NCBI RefSeq assembly: GCF_006716565.1
Contig: NZ_VFPG01000001.1
Coordinates: forward strand, 5,146,001-5,210,000
Direction of reading: 5' to 3'
Origin: Nocardia bhagyanarayanae
GTDB taxonomy: Bacteria; Actinomycetota; Actinomycetes; Mycobacteriales; Mycobacteriaceae
DNA length: 64,000 nt
Shown here one piece after another: positions 26,675-35,996 of the stretch (positions are counted from its first letter, which is position 1; each line of letters opens with the position of its first letter). The translations under genes were made by a program, and so were the position numbers. The notes under the pieces were generated by a model. It was not told where the DNA came from and did not search any database. It saw only the letters and a program-made list of their open reading frames with translations.

Positions 26675-26883
26675 GCTTTTAAGTACAACTCGATTGAAGC
26701 GAATTTGCGAGTCCCGATGGGCCTGCTCTTCACGAGCACGTCGACCGATCTGTCTCCGTCGCGATAGGCAGCATTCACCCCGATGGCCGGCGGCGCCCGA
26801 GTGGAGATCGACCCGATCCACCGAAGACCAAGCCGACTCGGCGATTTCGCCGAAGGTCGGCCGATCCCGCCAAGGAGATCACG

Positions 26884-27993
26884 ATGACGACCACGCTCGC
26901 CAAAGTTCCCCCCGCCCGCATAGTCCGGCTCGTCGAAGGCGCGCGTTCGCGTCTTCAGTCGATCGATCACAAGCTGATCCCGGCGCCTGTCAGCATGCTC
27001 GAAATGATCACCGCCAGCTGGCTGACGCAAGCCGTCTACACCGCCGCGAAGCTCGGCATCGCCGACGAGCTCAGCGCCGGTCCACTCGACGCCGAGGAAC
27101 TGGCGGAAAGGGTCGGCGCGAACCCGGACGCACTGCGTCGGCTGCTTCGCCTGCTCTCGAGCCGATCGCTGTTCCGTCACCGCAAGGACGGTCGGTACGA
27201 ACTCACCTCGCTGGGCGACACCTTGCGCACCGACGCACCCATCTCGATGCGCGCGTTCGCCTTGCTCGTGGGCTGCCCCGAACACTGGGAGCACTGGAGC
27301 ATGCTCGCCCGCTCGGTCGAGACGGGCGAGGAAAGCGTGACCAGGCTGCGCGGAATGGGCGTCTTCGACTACATGGAGACGAACCGTGAACTCGCCGAGA
27401 TCTTCAACGACGCCATGACGACCGTCTCGGACATGTCGATACCCCCAATTCTCGCGGTGTACGACTTTTCCGCGTTTCGCACGATCGCCGACGTGGGCGG
27501 TGGCCACGGTCGCTTGCTTGCCGCGATCTTGAAGCAGGCGCCGCGCAGCACCGGGATTCTGTTCGACCTGCCCTCGGTGACCGCGGGCGCGCCGCCGCTG
27601 CTGCGCGAGCACGGGGTCGCCGACCGCGTCACGATCGAATCGGGGTCCTTCTTCGATGCCGTCCCCGCGGGCGCCGACGCCTATGTACTCAAGCACGTCG
27701 TCGAGACCTGGGACGACGCCAGAGCCCTGCACATCCTGCGGAACGTACGCCGCCGAATCGCCCAGGACGGCCGCCTGTTGCTCATCGAAGCCGTACTCCC
27801 GCAAGACGATTCGCCGCACTTCGGCAAGCTGCTCGACATGGAGATGTTGGTGTCGGTGGGAGGCCGGGAGCGGACGGCCGCCGAGTACGGCGAACTTCTC
27901 ACCCGCGCCGGATTCCGCCCGCGGCGGGTTCTCCCCACGGCATCACCGGTCTCGGTGATCGAAGCCGAACCCGACCCCGGTCACGGTCGGTAG
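26884..27993 (+). CDS. SAM-dependent O-methyltransferase (plant/polyketide OMT type)
   Basis: A 369-residue protein. An N-terminal winged-helix dimerisation domain (about 35-130, with ITASWLTQAVYTAAKLGIAD) precedes the Rossmann methyltransferase domain. SAM binds at IADVGGGHGRLLA (about 203-215). The segment LKHVVETWDD aligns with the canonical LKRVLHDWDD, so the usual catalytic His is Glu here and the next Asp is Thr. This suggests altered chemistry or a non-phenolic substrate. AAGGAG precedes the ATG. A dyad CGGCGA-TT-TCGCCG flanked by CCGAC/GTCGG (26833-26860) lies in the leader. The divergent TetR gene is the likely regulator. Its natural substrate is unknown. Confidence 0.88.
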   Translation: MTTTLAKVPPARIVRLVEGARSRLQSIDHKLIPAPVSMLEMITASWLTQAVYTAAKLGIADELSAGPLDAEELAERVGANPDALRRLLRLLSSRSLFRHRKDGRYELTSLGDTLRTDAPISMRAFALLVGCPEHWEHWSMLARSVETGEESVTRLRGMGVFDYMETNRELAEIFNDAMTTVSDMSIPPILAVYDFSAFRTIADVGGGHGRLLAAILKQAPRSTGILFDLPSVTAGAPPLLREHGVADRVTIESGSFFDAVPAGADAYVLKHVVETWDDARALHILRNVRRRIAQDGRLLLIEAVLPQDDSPHFGKLLDMEMLVSVGGRERTAAEYGELLTRAGFRPRRVLPTASPVSVIEAEPDPGHGR

Positions 27994-28129
27994 CGCCAAA
28001 GCGCTGGCCCCACTCGTTGTCGGCGCGGCGGTAGCCCAGATGCATCGAGAAACGGGCGCCGCCCGGCCGTGCCATGCCGGTACCGCGGTGGAAGGTGCCC
28101 AGCTCGAACAGTTCCTCGGGCTGTTTCAC
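27899..28129 (-). CDS. Short hypothetical protein, possibly a truncated gene
   Basis: A 76-codon frame whose GTG overlaps the stop of the LLM oxidoreductase (GTGA). The first 50 codons have high third-position GC and read like a real protein (KQPEELFELGTFHRGTG, RFSMHLGYRRADNEWGQRF). The last 25 lie antisense to the end of the O-methyltransferase and look like noise. It may be a small coupled gene or the start of a longer gene cut off by rearrangement. No family is recognised. Confidence 0.4.
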   Translation of the reverse strand: MKQPEELFELGTFHRGTGMARPGGARFSMHLGYRRADNEWGQRFGATDRDRGRVRLRSPRPVMPWGEPAAGGIRRG

Positions 28130-29175
28130 CGAGACGGCAAGGCGTGGATGATGTCGAGGGCCTGGCCGAGGTTGTCCAGGCGAGCGGTGAGGGTGTCGCC
28201 CGCGGGATAGAGGCGGACGGTGTCGACTCCGGCTTCCTGCCAGACCCGCAACCGGTCGCGCACCATGTCGTACGTTCCGATGAGGGTGGTGGCCAGCACC
28301 ATCTCGTCGCTGATCAGCGCCGCCGCACCGGCGCGGTCGCCGGCGTGCCAGCGCTCGTTCACCCGGGCGGCGATATCCGACCAGCCCTGCCTGCTGTAGG
28401 CGCTGTTGTAGAAGTTCGTCGTGCTGGTGCCCATCGCGCTCAGCGAGAAAGCCAGCTCCAGTTTCCGGCTGCCGAGCACCTTCGGCAGCTCGGCCTCGTC
28501 GGCGACGATGTTCACTTCCGCGCCTTGGCAGATGTCCAGATCGGCCCGGGTGCGACCGGAGCGGCTCAGGCCTTCGTCCAGATGGGAGAAGTACGCCTCG
28601 TCCGCGCCTTCCGGGACGAAGCTGGTACCCAGCCAGCCGTCGGCGATCTCGCCGGTCAGTTCCAGCATCTTCGGCGACAGTGTCGCGAGGTAGATCGGCA
28701 CCGACACCGGCTCCAGGCTGACCCGCATCGGCTTGCCCTGCCCATCGGGCAGCGGAATCTGGAATTCGCTTCCCCGATAAGCGATCTTGCCGCCGGTGAA
28801 CACTTGGCGGACGATCTCGACCGTCTCACGCATGCGCCGCAGCGGGTGGGCGAACGGTACGCCGTGCAGCCCTTCGATGACCTGCGGACCCGAGGCGCCC
28901 AAGCCGAGCAGGAACCGGCCACCGGATAGCTGCGCCAACGTCATCGCGGTCTGGGCGATGGTGACCGGTGACCGGGTGCCGAGCTGAATGACGCCCGACC
29001 CCAACAGGATTCGCTCCGTGCGCGCGGCCAGATAACCCAGTGGCGAGGGCGCGTCGCTCCCCCACGCCTCGGCCACCCAGCACATATCGAGGCCGAGCTT
29101 CTCGGCTTCGACGACGAACTCGCTGATCGTGTGCCAATCACCGCCGGTGCCTTCCACGGTCGTCGCGGTGCGCAT
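28126..29175 (-). CDS. LLM-class (F420-type) flavin-dependent oxidoreductase
   Basis: A 349-residue bacterial-luciferase-like TIM barrel. Typical segments are EFVVEAEKLGLDMCWVAEAW (strand 2), GSGVIQLGTRSPVTIAQTAM, LSGGRFLLGLGASGPQVIEG (the family's cofactor-binding signature) and the C-terminal AGVDTVRLYP. Actinobacterial members mostly use F420H2 or FMN to reduce or oxidise small molecules; the substrate is unknown. The ATG at 29175 overlaps the stop of the SRPBCC gene by one base, so the pair is translated together. The divergent HxlR regulator and an inverted repeat between them imply joint control. The start choice excludes a long Arg/Gly-rich in-frame extension. Confidence 0.9.
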   Translation of the reverse strand: MRTATTVEGTGGDWHTISEFVVEAEKLGLDMCWVAEAWGSDAPSPLGYLAARTERILLGSGVIQLGTRSPVTIAQTAMTLAQLSGGRFLLGLGASGPQVIEGLHGVPFAHPLRRMRETVEIVRQVFTGGKIAYRGSEFQIPLPDGQGKPMRVSLEPVSVPIYLATLSPKMLELTGEIADGWLGTSFVPEGADEAYFSHLDEGLSRSGRTRADLDICQGAEVNIVADEAELPKVLGSRKLELAFSLSAMGTSTTNFYNSAYSRQGWSDIAARVNERWHAGDRAGAAALISDEMVLATTLIGTYDMVRDRLRVWQEAGVDTVRLYPAGDTLTARLDNLGQALDIIHALPSR

Positions 29176-29687
29176 CACTTCTCCTGTTCGGCGAGCCGCT
29201 TGATGGCGGCGAGGTTGGTTCGGATACCGCTCTCGAATTCGCGCAGTCGCACGAAAACGATCTTCTGCTCCTTGTCGGGCATCGCCTCGATCGCGAGACT
29301 GAGCCCGGACGGCGCCGGTCCCATCTGCGCTTCCTGGCGCAGTGTCGTCCCCGAACCGGTGGGCTCGAGCGCGAACCGCCACACCGACGACGGATGAGCG
29401 GGATCGCCTATCGCCCAAGCGAATCGACGGCGTTCGTCGTATTCCACCACCGTGCTGACCGTCTCCCATTCGCCCAGGGACGGATGGGCATTGCGGCCGA
29501 CGAACCGGTGCCCGACGCCGGGTCCGGTGGCCTCGTCCAGCCACGCCACATCCCGCACCTCGGCGCTGAGCTTCGGCATCAGGTGAATATCGCTGATCAG
29601 CTCCCACACCGCGTCCGCGCCCGCCTCGATGTAGACCTCCTCGGCCACCACCGGCACGTCCGCGTAGACCTGACCGGTCCACTCCAT
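29175..29687 (-). CDS. SRPBCC-domain protein (START-like)
   Basis: A 170-residue protein with the SRPBCC helix-grip fold: VYIEAGADAVWELISDIHLM at the start, WETVSTVVEYDERRRFAWAI, SGTTLRQEAQMGP and a long C-terminal helix. Such domains bind hydrophobic ligands and occur as cyclases, hydrolase activators or lipid carriers. It is the first gene of a two-gene operon with the LLM oxidoreductase, so it may bind that enzyme's substrate or product (inference). Confidence 0.87.
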   Translation of the reverse strand: MEWTGQVYADVPVVAEEVYIEAGADAVWELISDIHLMPKLSAEVRDVAWLDEATGPGVGHRFVGRNAHPSLGEWETVSTVVEYDERRRFAWAIGDPAHPSSVWRFALEPTGSGTTLRQEAQMGPAPSGLSLAIEAMPDKEQKIVFVRLREFESGIRTNLAAIKRLAEQEK

Positions 29688-29723
29688 TTCCGAACCTTCC
29701 CGCTAGCCTCTCTACCTCCATAG

Positions 29724-29748
29724 TTGCGTAGATAGACCCACTACGCAA
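29724..29748. promoter_or_regulatory. Inverted repeat, probable HxlR operator
   Basis: TTGCGTAG (29724-29731) and CTACGCAA (29741-29748) form a perfect 8-bp inverted repeat with a nine-base spacer. It sits in the 119-nt gap between the divergent SRPBCC/LLM operon and the HxlR gene. The geometry suits a dimeric winged-helix regulator. Confidence 0.6.
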
Positions 29749-29794
29749 ATCCAGAATGCCGGTTCTAGCTGCTGAGTCTCATAAATAGATCCGC

Positions 29795-29806
29795 TAGCAT
29801 GGTCGA
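29795..29806 (+). promoter_or_regulatory. -10 box of the HxlR gene, leaderless spacing
   Basis: TAGCAT (29795-29800) is followed by six bases and then the ATG at 29807. There is no ribosome binding site, which is consistent with a leaderless message. Confidence 0.55.
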
Positions 29807-30367
29807 ATGAGGCGTACCTCGTTCGCACACTGGCCCTGCTCGTTCGCGCGCACCATCGACCTGCTCGGCGACTGGTGGACCCCGATGGTCATGCGCGAGG
29901 CGTTCTACGGGTTCCGTCGATTCGACGAGTTCCAGCAGGAGCTCGGCATCGCCAGAAACACGCTGTCCGAGCGGCTGCGCCGACTGGTCGAGGCCGGATT
30001 GCTCGACAAGGTCCTGTACGAAACGCAGCCGCCGCGATACGAGTACGTGCTGACCGAATCCGGGCGCGATTTCTACACCATCGTCGCCGCGATGACCCGG
30101 TGGGGCGATCGGTGGCTCGCCGACAGCGATGGACCGCCGCTGGTCTTCCACCACGAGCTGTGTGGGCACGACAGCACGGCCGAGGTGGTATGCGGCCACT
30201 GCCGCGAACCGATCGATGTCGACGACGTCGTCCCGCGTCCCGGCCCGGGCTACCCCGCGAAATTGCTCACCCGACCGGACGTGCGGCGTCGATTCCACCT
30301 CGACGAATCCGACGACGCCCGGCCGGGCGACGACCCCGCGCGGGCCGAGAACACCGCGACTCCGTAG
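29807..30367 (+). CDS. HxlR-family winged-helix regulator
   Basis: A 186-residue regulator. The HxlR domain (about 1-105) starts HWPCSFARTIDLLGDWWT, with the conserved Cys near residue 11 that can sense thiol-reactive compounds, and continues RRFDEFQQELGIARNTLSERL and LLDKVLYETQPPRYEYVLT. The C-terminal region has a CGHCREPIDVDDV stretch with two close Cys, plus another Cys about 14 residues earlier, which could bind metal or respond to redox. Divergent transcription from the LLM/SRPBCC operon and an inverted repeat in the gap suggest it represses that operon until an electrophile or ligand appears. Confidence 0.9.
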   Translation: MRRTSFAHWPCSFARTIDLLGDWWTPMVMREAFYGFRRFDEFQQELGIARNTLSERLRRLVEAGLLDKVLYETQPPRYEYVLTESGRDFYTIVAAMTRWGDRWLADSDGPPLVFHHELCGHDSTAEVVCGHCREPIDVDDVVPRPGPGYPAKLLTRPDVRRRFHLDESDDARPGDDPARAENTATP

Positions 30368-30529
30368 CGCGTTCGGTCGAGCCCGCATCGGACCCTCTCC
30401 CGCGCTGGCGGACTGCCGGGGTGAGCCATGCCCACCGCGCCCGGATGCTCGGGGACCGATCGCGTTCGCGATCGCGAAGCCGAGGAATTCCGAGACCGGC
30501 GCCCGCTTGCTCGATCAAGCGAGGATGTA

Positions 30530-30570
30530 AGGAAAAACCACCGCGCCGTCTTTTCGACTGCGCGGTGGTT
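30530..30570 (-). terminator. Intrinsic terminator after the phosphotransferase pseudogene
   Basis: On the reverse strand a perfect 11-bp stem (AACCACCGCGC pairing with GCGCGGTGGTT, 30570-30560 and 30546-30536) with a 13-base loop is followed by a short T run. It lies directly after the stop at 30579. In the other direction it could also end the HxlR transcript. Confidence 0.75.
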
Positions 30571-30578
30571 CGGTGGTG

Positions 30579-31278
30579 TTACCGGCGTGCCTGGCTAATG
30601 ATCTTGCGACAGCGCCAATGCAGGTAATTCACGCTGAGCCACAGCGTCCGGAAGGCAGGGTTGCGGGTCTGCTTGTGGTGGTAGCGGTAGTAGATCTGCT
30701 GGGCGGTGACCGCGAGCCGGAACAGTCCGAAGGTCTCGTAGGACGTCCAGTTGTCGGTGCTCGAACCAGCACGTTCGCAGTATCTTTCGACGATCTCGGC
30801 GCGGGTGAGCATACCGGGCAGGTGGCTGGGCTGGCGACGGGAGAGACGCGCGATCGGGTCGTCGTCGCCTTGCACCCAGTACGCCAGCGCGCTGCCCAGC
30901 TCCATCAGCGGATCACCGAGGGTGGCCAGTTCCCAGTCCAGCACACCGGCGACACGCAGGTCGTCCGGGTCGCTGTCGTCGAGGACGAGATTGTCCAGCC
31001 GCCAGTCGTTGTGGATGACGCAGGTCCCAGTCGCCGCTGGATCCGATACTCGCGAACCATGTCGTGCGCGGAGCTCGCTTGTGGCCGACGGGCGCGCGAC
31101 GCAGGATCAGGCCGGCTTCCGGGTAGCGCAGCAGATAGGTGAGATTCGATGCGCCGCCTGAGAATTGGGTGAGTTCCGGCTGGCCGGTCAGCCCGTCGAC
31201 GCGCTGTTCGAGCCAGTCGTCGGCGCGCGCGAGGTCGAAGCTGTCTTCGGCGCGGACCGCGCCGAGTTTGTCGCCCAT
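30579..31278 (-). pseudogene. ACAD10/APH-like phosphotransferase, broken by frameshift and internal deletion
   Basis: The remnant of an aminoglycoside-phosphotransferase-fold kinase of the type that sits beside acyl-CoA dehydrogenases. The N-terminal part reads MGDKLGAVRAEDSFD to FSGGASNLTYLLRYPE and LRRAPVGHKR (31278 to about 31078). Near 31075 the frame shifts to S-A-H-D-M-V-R-E-Y-R-I-Q. Near 31022 the sequence jumps directly to CVIHNDWRLDNLVLD in a third frame, so about 120-150 codons of the nucleotide-binding and core region are missing. The third part keeps the kinase motif HxDxxxxN and LDWELATLGDPLMELG, and ends at 30579. The ATG overlaps the SDR stop, showing it was once the third gene of that operon. 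A functional kinase is not expected. Confidence 0.85.
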
Positions 31279-32030
31279 CAGCTGACTTTCGCGACGACGC
31301 GCAGCGGCAGTAGGCGCATCACGGCCGCCAACGGCAGGCCCGGCCACGCGGGGACCTTGGCTTGAACGCGTTCGGCCTCGATGGCTTTGACCATGGCCTG
31401 GACGCCTTTTCGGGTCGAGACCATCAGCGGCGTGCGGCCCGCGGCGGCGGTCATCTCCGATTCGATGTACGCCGGGTACAAGGTGGTGACCGCGATCGGA
31501 GTGTCGAGCAGCTCGGCTCGGATTCCCTCGGCGAGCGCCGCGACACCGGCTTTGCTCGCGGCGTAGGTGGTGAGGTTGCGCGGCAGGCCGCGCATCGCGC
31601 TGATCGAGGAGACGACCACGAGGTGACCGGACCGCTGATGGCGGAAGATCTCCACCGCGGCCTCGCATTGGGCGAGTGCCGCAATGAAATTGGTCTCGGC
31701 GGTCTGCCGGTTGGCGTGGAAACGTCCGGTGCCGATCGGCTGGCCTTTGCCGAGACCGGCGTTGACGATCACCCGGTCCAGGCCGTCGAGCTCGTCGCGG
31801 AAGGCGTGAAACACCTCGAAGACCGCGTCGTGGTCGTTGACGTCGAGTTCGCGCACGCTCACCCGGATGCCCGGGTGCGCGGCGAGCAATTCGTCGCGCA
31901 GCTGGTGCAGCCGATCTACGCGGCGCGCGCACAGCGCGAGATCGCGTCCTTTCGAGGCGAAGTCGCGGGCCATCTCCTCGCCGAGGCCGCTGCTGGCGCC
32001 GGTGATCAGAATGCGCTTCCGGGTGGTCAT
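31278..32030 (-). CDS. Short-chain dehydrogenase/reductase
   Basis: A 250-residue classical SDR. It has the cofactor motif ITGASSGLG (about 8-16), NAG in the fourth strand, catalytic Ser in VVSSISAMRG and the YAASK active-site pair. A C-terminal PAYIESEM segment is typical of the substrate loop. AGGAGG lies before the ATG at 32030. It follows the acyl-CoA dehydrogenase by 37 nt and is coupled to the broken phosphotransferase, so it probably takes part in oxidation of a lipid or branched acid. Substrate unknown. Confidence 0.9.
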   Translation of the reverse strand: MTTRKRILITGASSGLGEEMARDFASKGRDLALCARRVDRLHQLRDELLAAHPGIRVSVRELDVNDHDAVFEVFHAFRDELDGLDRVIVNAGLGKGQPIGTGRFHANRQTAETNFIAALAQCEAAVEIFRHQRSGHLVVVSSISAMRGLPRNLTTYAASKAGVAALAEGIRAELLDTPIAVTTLYPAYIESEMTAAAGRTPLMVSTRKGVQAMVKAIEAERVQAKVPAWPGLPLAAVMRLLPLRVVAKVS

Positions 32031-32067
32031 CGACGATCCTCCTGATGTTGGAATGCGTGCGGCAGGG

Positions 32068-33282
<1,215 letters not shown>

Positions 33283-33329
33283 GATGGCTCCTTTTCGATT
33301 CCCCCCGACACGGCGACAGTAGAACATTT

Positions 33330-33344
33330 CTAAGCAATGCTCAA
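33330..33344. promoter_or_regulatory. TetR operator copy 1, before the acyl-CoA dehydrogenase
   Basis: CTAAGCAATGCTCAA agrees with the deduced palindrome TTGAGCAATGCTCAA at 13 of 15 positions. It lies 48 bases upstream of the acyl-CoA dehydrogenase start, within its likely promoter. Confidence 0.65.
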
Positions 33345-33384
33345 TAAGGCGCGCCCGTACGGCTCGCCGCGTGGTTCGGCGGTG

Positions 33385-33969
33385 TCAGTCGGCGGGTGAG
33401 TCGAACAGGCGGCCGAGGGCGTCGACGAGGTAGTCGACCAGGTCCGAGGTGGCGACGTCGTCGTCGGCTTCCACGGCCATCTCCTCGGCCATGGCGAGCC
33501 AGCCGCGCACGGCCAGGCGCGTCATCGCGTCGGCCTCGGAACGACCCATCGCGTGCAGGATGCGGTCGGTCAAGGTCGCGCGAATGTCCTGGAACACCTC
33601 CATGACTCGGTCGTCGCCGCCGCTGGCCGCGCGTACCAGTGCCACGTAGTTGGCGCGGCGGCGCCGGATGAAGCTCACGAAGCCATCGGTGACAGCGTGC
33701 TCGCGCGTTTGCGACGTTCCGCTTTCGGGAACTTCGGTCTGACCGAGCATCCGGTCCCCCGCCGCGCGGACGACGGCGATGTAGTAGTCGCGCTTGGTCG
33801 GAAAGTAGTGGAACAGCAGACCGCGCGAAATACCGGCCTCCGCGGCCACCTCGTCGATGGCGAGCTCGTGGATCGGGCGGGTGACGAGCAGGCGCAGCCC
33901 GATGCCGATGAGCTGTCGCCGACGATCCTCGCTCCTCAGTCGGATGCGGGCGCTCCCGGACGCGGTCAT
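33385..33969 (-). CDS. TetR-family regulator, probable repressor of the acyl-CoA dehydrogenase locus
   Basis: A 194-residue TetR protein. The helix-turn-helix is in residues 15-62: RRRQLIGIGLRLLVTRPIHE, LAIDEVAAEAGISRGLLFHYFPTKRDYY. The C-terminal domain has FIRRRRANYVALVRAASGGDD, similar to fatty-acid-responsive actinobacterial regulators. It lies between the acyl-CoA dehydrogenase operon (same strand) and a divergent alpha/beta-hydrolase. Copies of one palindrome precede all three transcription units. A TACCTT -10 box lies six bases before the ATG (leaderless). An acyl-CoA or related ligand is likely but not shown by the sequence. Confidence 0.92.
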   Translation of the reverse strand: MTASGSARIRLRSEDRRRQLIGIGLRLLVTRPIHELAIDEVAAEAGISRGLLFHYFPTKRDYYIAVVRAAGDRMLGQTEVPESGTSQTREHAVTDGFVSFIRRRRANYVALVRAASGGDDRVMEVFQDIRATLTDRILHAMGRSEADAMTRLAVRGWLAMAEEMAVEADDDVATSDLVDYLVDALGRLFDSPAD

Positions 33970-33975
33970 CTGGCG

Positions 33976-34024
33976 AAGGTACCACTGTGAAGCAATGCTC
34001 CAGCCACTATTGAGCGTTGCTCAA
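33976..34024. promoter_or_regulatory. Leaderless TetR promoter and TetR operator copies 2 and 3
   Basis: Reverse-strand TACCTT (33981-33976) is six bases from the TetR ATG. Operator copy 2, TGAAGCAATGCTCCA (33988-34002), covers the space just upstream of that -10. Copy 3, TTGAGCGTTGCTCAA (34010-34024), has perfect 6-bp arms. The centres are 22 bp apart, about two helical turns, so dimers could bind the same face and control both directions. Confidence 0.65.
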
Positions 34025-34084
34025 CCTGACGCTAGCCTGTAGCCCCGCGACGATGAGTCGACCGCTGACCAGGCAGGAGTCACT

Positions 34085-34933
34085 ATGCCGACCAGTCACA
34101 TCAATGGCGCCGAACTCGCCTACATCGACACCGGCCTCCCGCCCAGGAGACCGCACGCGCCGACCATCGTGTTCGGACACGGGCTGCTGTTCGGCGGCTG
34201 GATGTTCGAACCGCAAATCGAGGCCCTGCGTTCGCGTTACCGCTGCGTCGCGATCGACTTCCGCGGTCAGGGTTACAGCGCGCCGACACCGTCCGGCTAC
34301 GACATGGACACTCTCGCGGACGACGTGGTGGCCCTGATCGACCATCTGGATCTGGCGCCGGTGCACTACGTCGGCCTATCGATGGGCGGGTTCGTCGGGC
34401 AACGCATCGCCGCGCGCCGGGGTGAGTTGCTGCGCTCGCTGACCCTGCTCGACACCAGCGCCGAGGCCGAAGGCGCCGTACAGGCCGCCAAATTCAAGCT
34501 GCTCGCGTTGGTCTACCGGCTCGCCGGGGTGGGCCTGGTGCGCGAGCGCGCCGCGAATCTCCTGTTCGGTCCGGTGTTCCGGGCGAGCTCGGCGGGTGAG
34601 CCGGTGATCGCCGAATGGGCTCGGCGGCTGAGCCGATCCGAGCGCGCCGGCATCCACCGCGCGATCGTCGGCGTCGCCGACCGCTCCGCGATCCTGCCGG
34701 AACTGGACCGCATCGACGTGCCCACTCTGGTCGTCGTCGGCGCCGACGACATCGACACCCCGCCGGACAAAGCCCGGCAGATCGCCGACCACATCGCGGG
34801 CGCCACGCTCGAGATCGTCCCCAACTGCGGCCACACCAGCACGCTCGAGCAGCCCGAGGTGATCACCGAGCTGATCGCGAGATTCGTCAAAACGACCGAC
34901 GACGTCGCCGCGGCGGCCCGCTCCGGTCGCTGA
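34085..34933 (+). CDS. Alpha/beta-hydrolase
   Basis: A 282-residue alpha/beta-hydrolase. GHGLLFGGWMF carries the oxyanion hole, DFRGQGYS follows strand 4, the nucleophile elbow is GLSMGGFVG (about 98-106), the acid is in VVGADDIDTPP and the His in NCGHTSTLEQP. A cap domain of about 60 residues follows the elbow. It is divergent from the TetR regulator, with two operator-like palindromes between them, so it is probably induced with the acyl-CoA dehydrogenase operon; ester or thioester cleavage for the same pathway is plausible. Confidence 0.9.
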   Translation: MPTSHINGAELAYIDTGLPPRRPHAPTIVFGHGLLFGGWMFEPQIEALRSRYRCVAIDFRGQGYSAPTPSGYDMDTLADDVVALIDHLDLAPVHYVGLSMGGFVGQRIAARRGELLRSLTLLDTSAEAEGAVQAAKFKLLALVYRLAGVGLVRERAANLLFGPVFRASSAGEPVIAEWARRLSRSERAGIHRAIVGVADRSAILPELDRIDVPTLVVVGADDIDTPPDKARQIADHIAGATLEIVPNCGHTSTLEQPEVITELIARFVKTTDDVAAAARSGR

Positions 34934-34949
34934 GCCGCGCTCCGCACCG

Positions 34950-35846
34950 CTACGCGCCCAGCGTCTCCAGCACCCGCCGCGCCTGGTAGTCCGCCCCGAG
35001 CTGATTGGGATGGAACGGCACGGCGAGTCCGGCCGGCGTGCTGGAGAACGGGACGAGCCCCTCCACCCACCGCATTCCGGGTGGCTGGCAGGCGTCGTGG
35101 CCGGTGCTGCCGGTGTGGGTGTCGACGAACTCCACACCGGTGGCCGCGGCGACGCGGGCCAGCATGCGGTTGAGCTCGACGAGCTTGTCGCCCAGCCAGA
35201 TCGCGTCGGCGTCGGATATCGGGATTTCCGGGAAGCAGCCGCCGGTGGTGCCGACGGCATCGAAATAGTCCAGCAGCAGGATGCGGGCATGCGGGGCGCG
35301 TTGACGGATGCCCGCGATGGTCGCGGTCACCCGGGTTGCGGCGACGCCGATGGCCTCGGTCATGAGGTCGGTGTCCCCGGTGATCATCGTGTCCCGGCAC
35401 GGTGTGGCGGCGGGATCGAGCGTCAGACAGGTGAATACGGACTTGGCGAGGGCGGCGTCGTTGCCGCCGATGCCGAGCGTCACCAGATCCGTGGTGGGAG
35501 TGAGGCTGTCGAACTGGGGTGGGTTGCTGCCCAGCGCCGTGGCCTGCGGGCTCGTCATGTGCCGGGTCTCGGCGCCGCCGCAGGTGGCGTCGCGGAAGAC
35601 CGGAACCGACAGTGCGGCGGCCACCTGTTTCGGATAGTTGTGGGCGCTCTGCAGGCAATTCACCGGCGCGAACTGCGTGCTGATCTGGCTGCCCGTGGCA
35701 TCGGCCGCCCACGAGTCCCCCAGCGCCACATACTCGGAGTACGCCGGATCGGCTGTCGCCGGTCCGGCGGGCGATCCCGCCGTTGCCGCGAATGGCAGGA
35801 TCGCCACCGCGGCCGACGTCAGCAATGTACGCGTGGCCCCAAGCAC
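34950..35846 (-). CDS. Secreted SGNH/GDSL esterase
   Basis: A 298-residue protein with a signal peptide (MLGATRTLLTSAAVAILPFA, cleavage likely between residues 24 and 33). It shows the four SGNH blocks: VALGDSWAA (block I, Ser), a Gly in the ETRHM region (block II), GIGGNDAAL (block III, Asn) and FHPNQLGADYQ (block V, Asp/His form). Six Cys residues fit the disulfide-rich Streptomyces esterase/Rv0518-like group of extracellular lipases. It converges with the alpha/beta-hydrolase (16-nt gap). Substrate unknown. Confidence 0.9.
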   Translation of the reverse strand: MLGATRTLLTSAAVAILPFAATAGSPAGPATADPAYSEYVALGDSWAADATGSQISTQFAPVNCLQSAHNYPKQVAAALSVPVFRDATCGGAETRHMTSPQATALGSNPPQFDSLTPTTDLVTLGIGGNDAALAKSVFTCLTLDPAATPCRDTMITGDTDLMTEAIGVAATRVTATIAGIRQRAPHARILLLDYFDAVGTTGGCFPEIPISDADAIWLGDKLVELNRMLARVAAATGVEFVDTHTGSTGHDACQPPGMRWVEGLVPFSSTPAGLAVPFHPNQLGADYQARRVLETLGA

Positions 35847-35996
35847 TGCTTCTCCGCTCGAATTACCCGACGCCGTGTATGAATTGGACTAACGTCCAGA
35901 CGGAATCTAGCACGGTTGTGTGGGCATGCGCCCTCAACCGCGGAGATCGGCTTCGGCAACGCGGAATTCGTCCCGGACTACGCGCGTCCTATGGAC

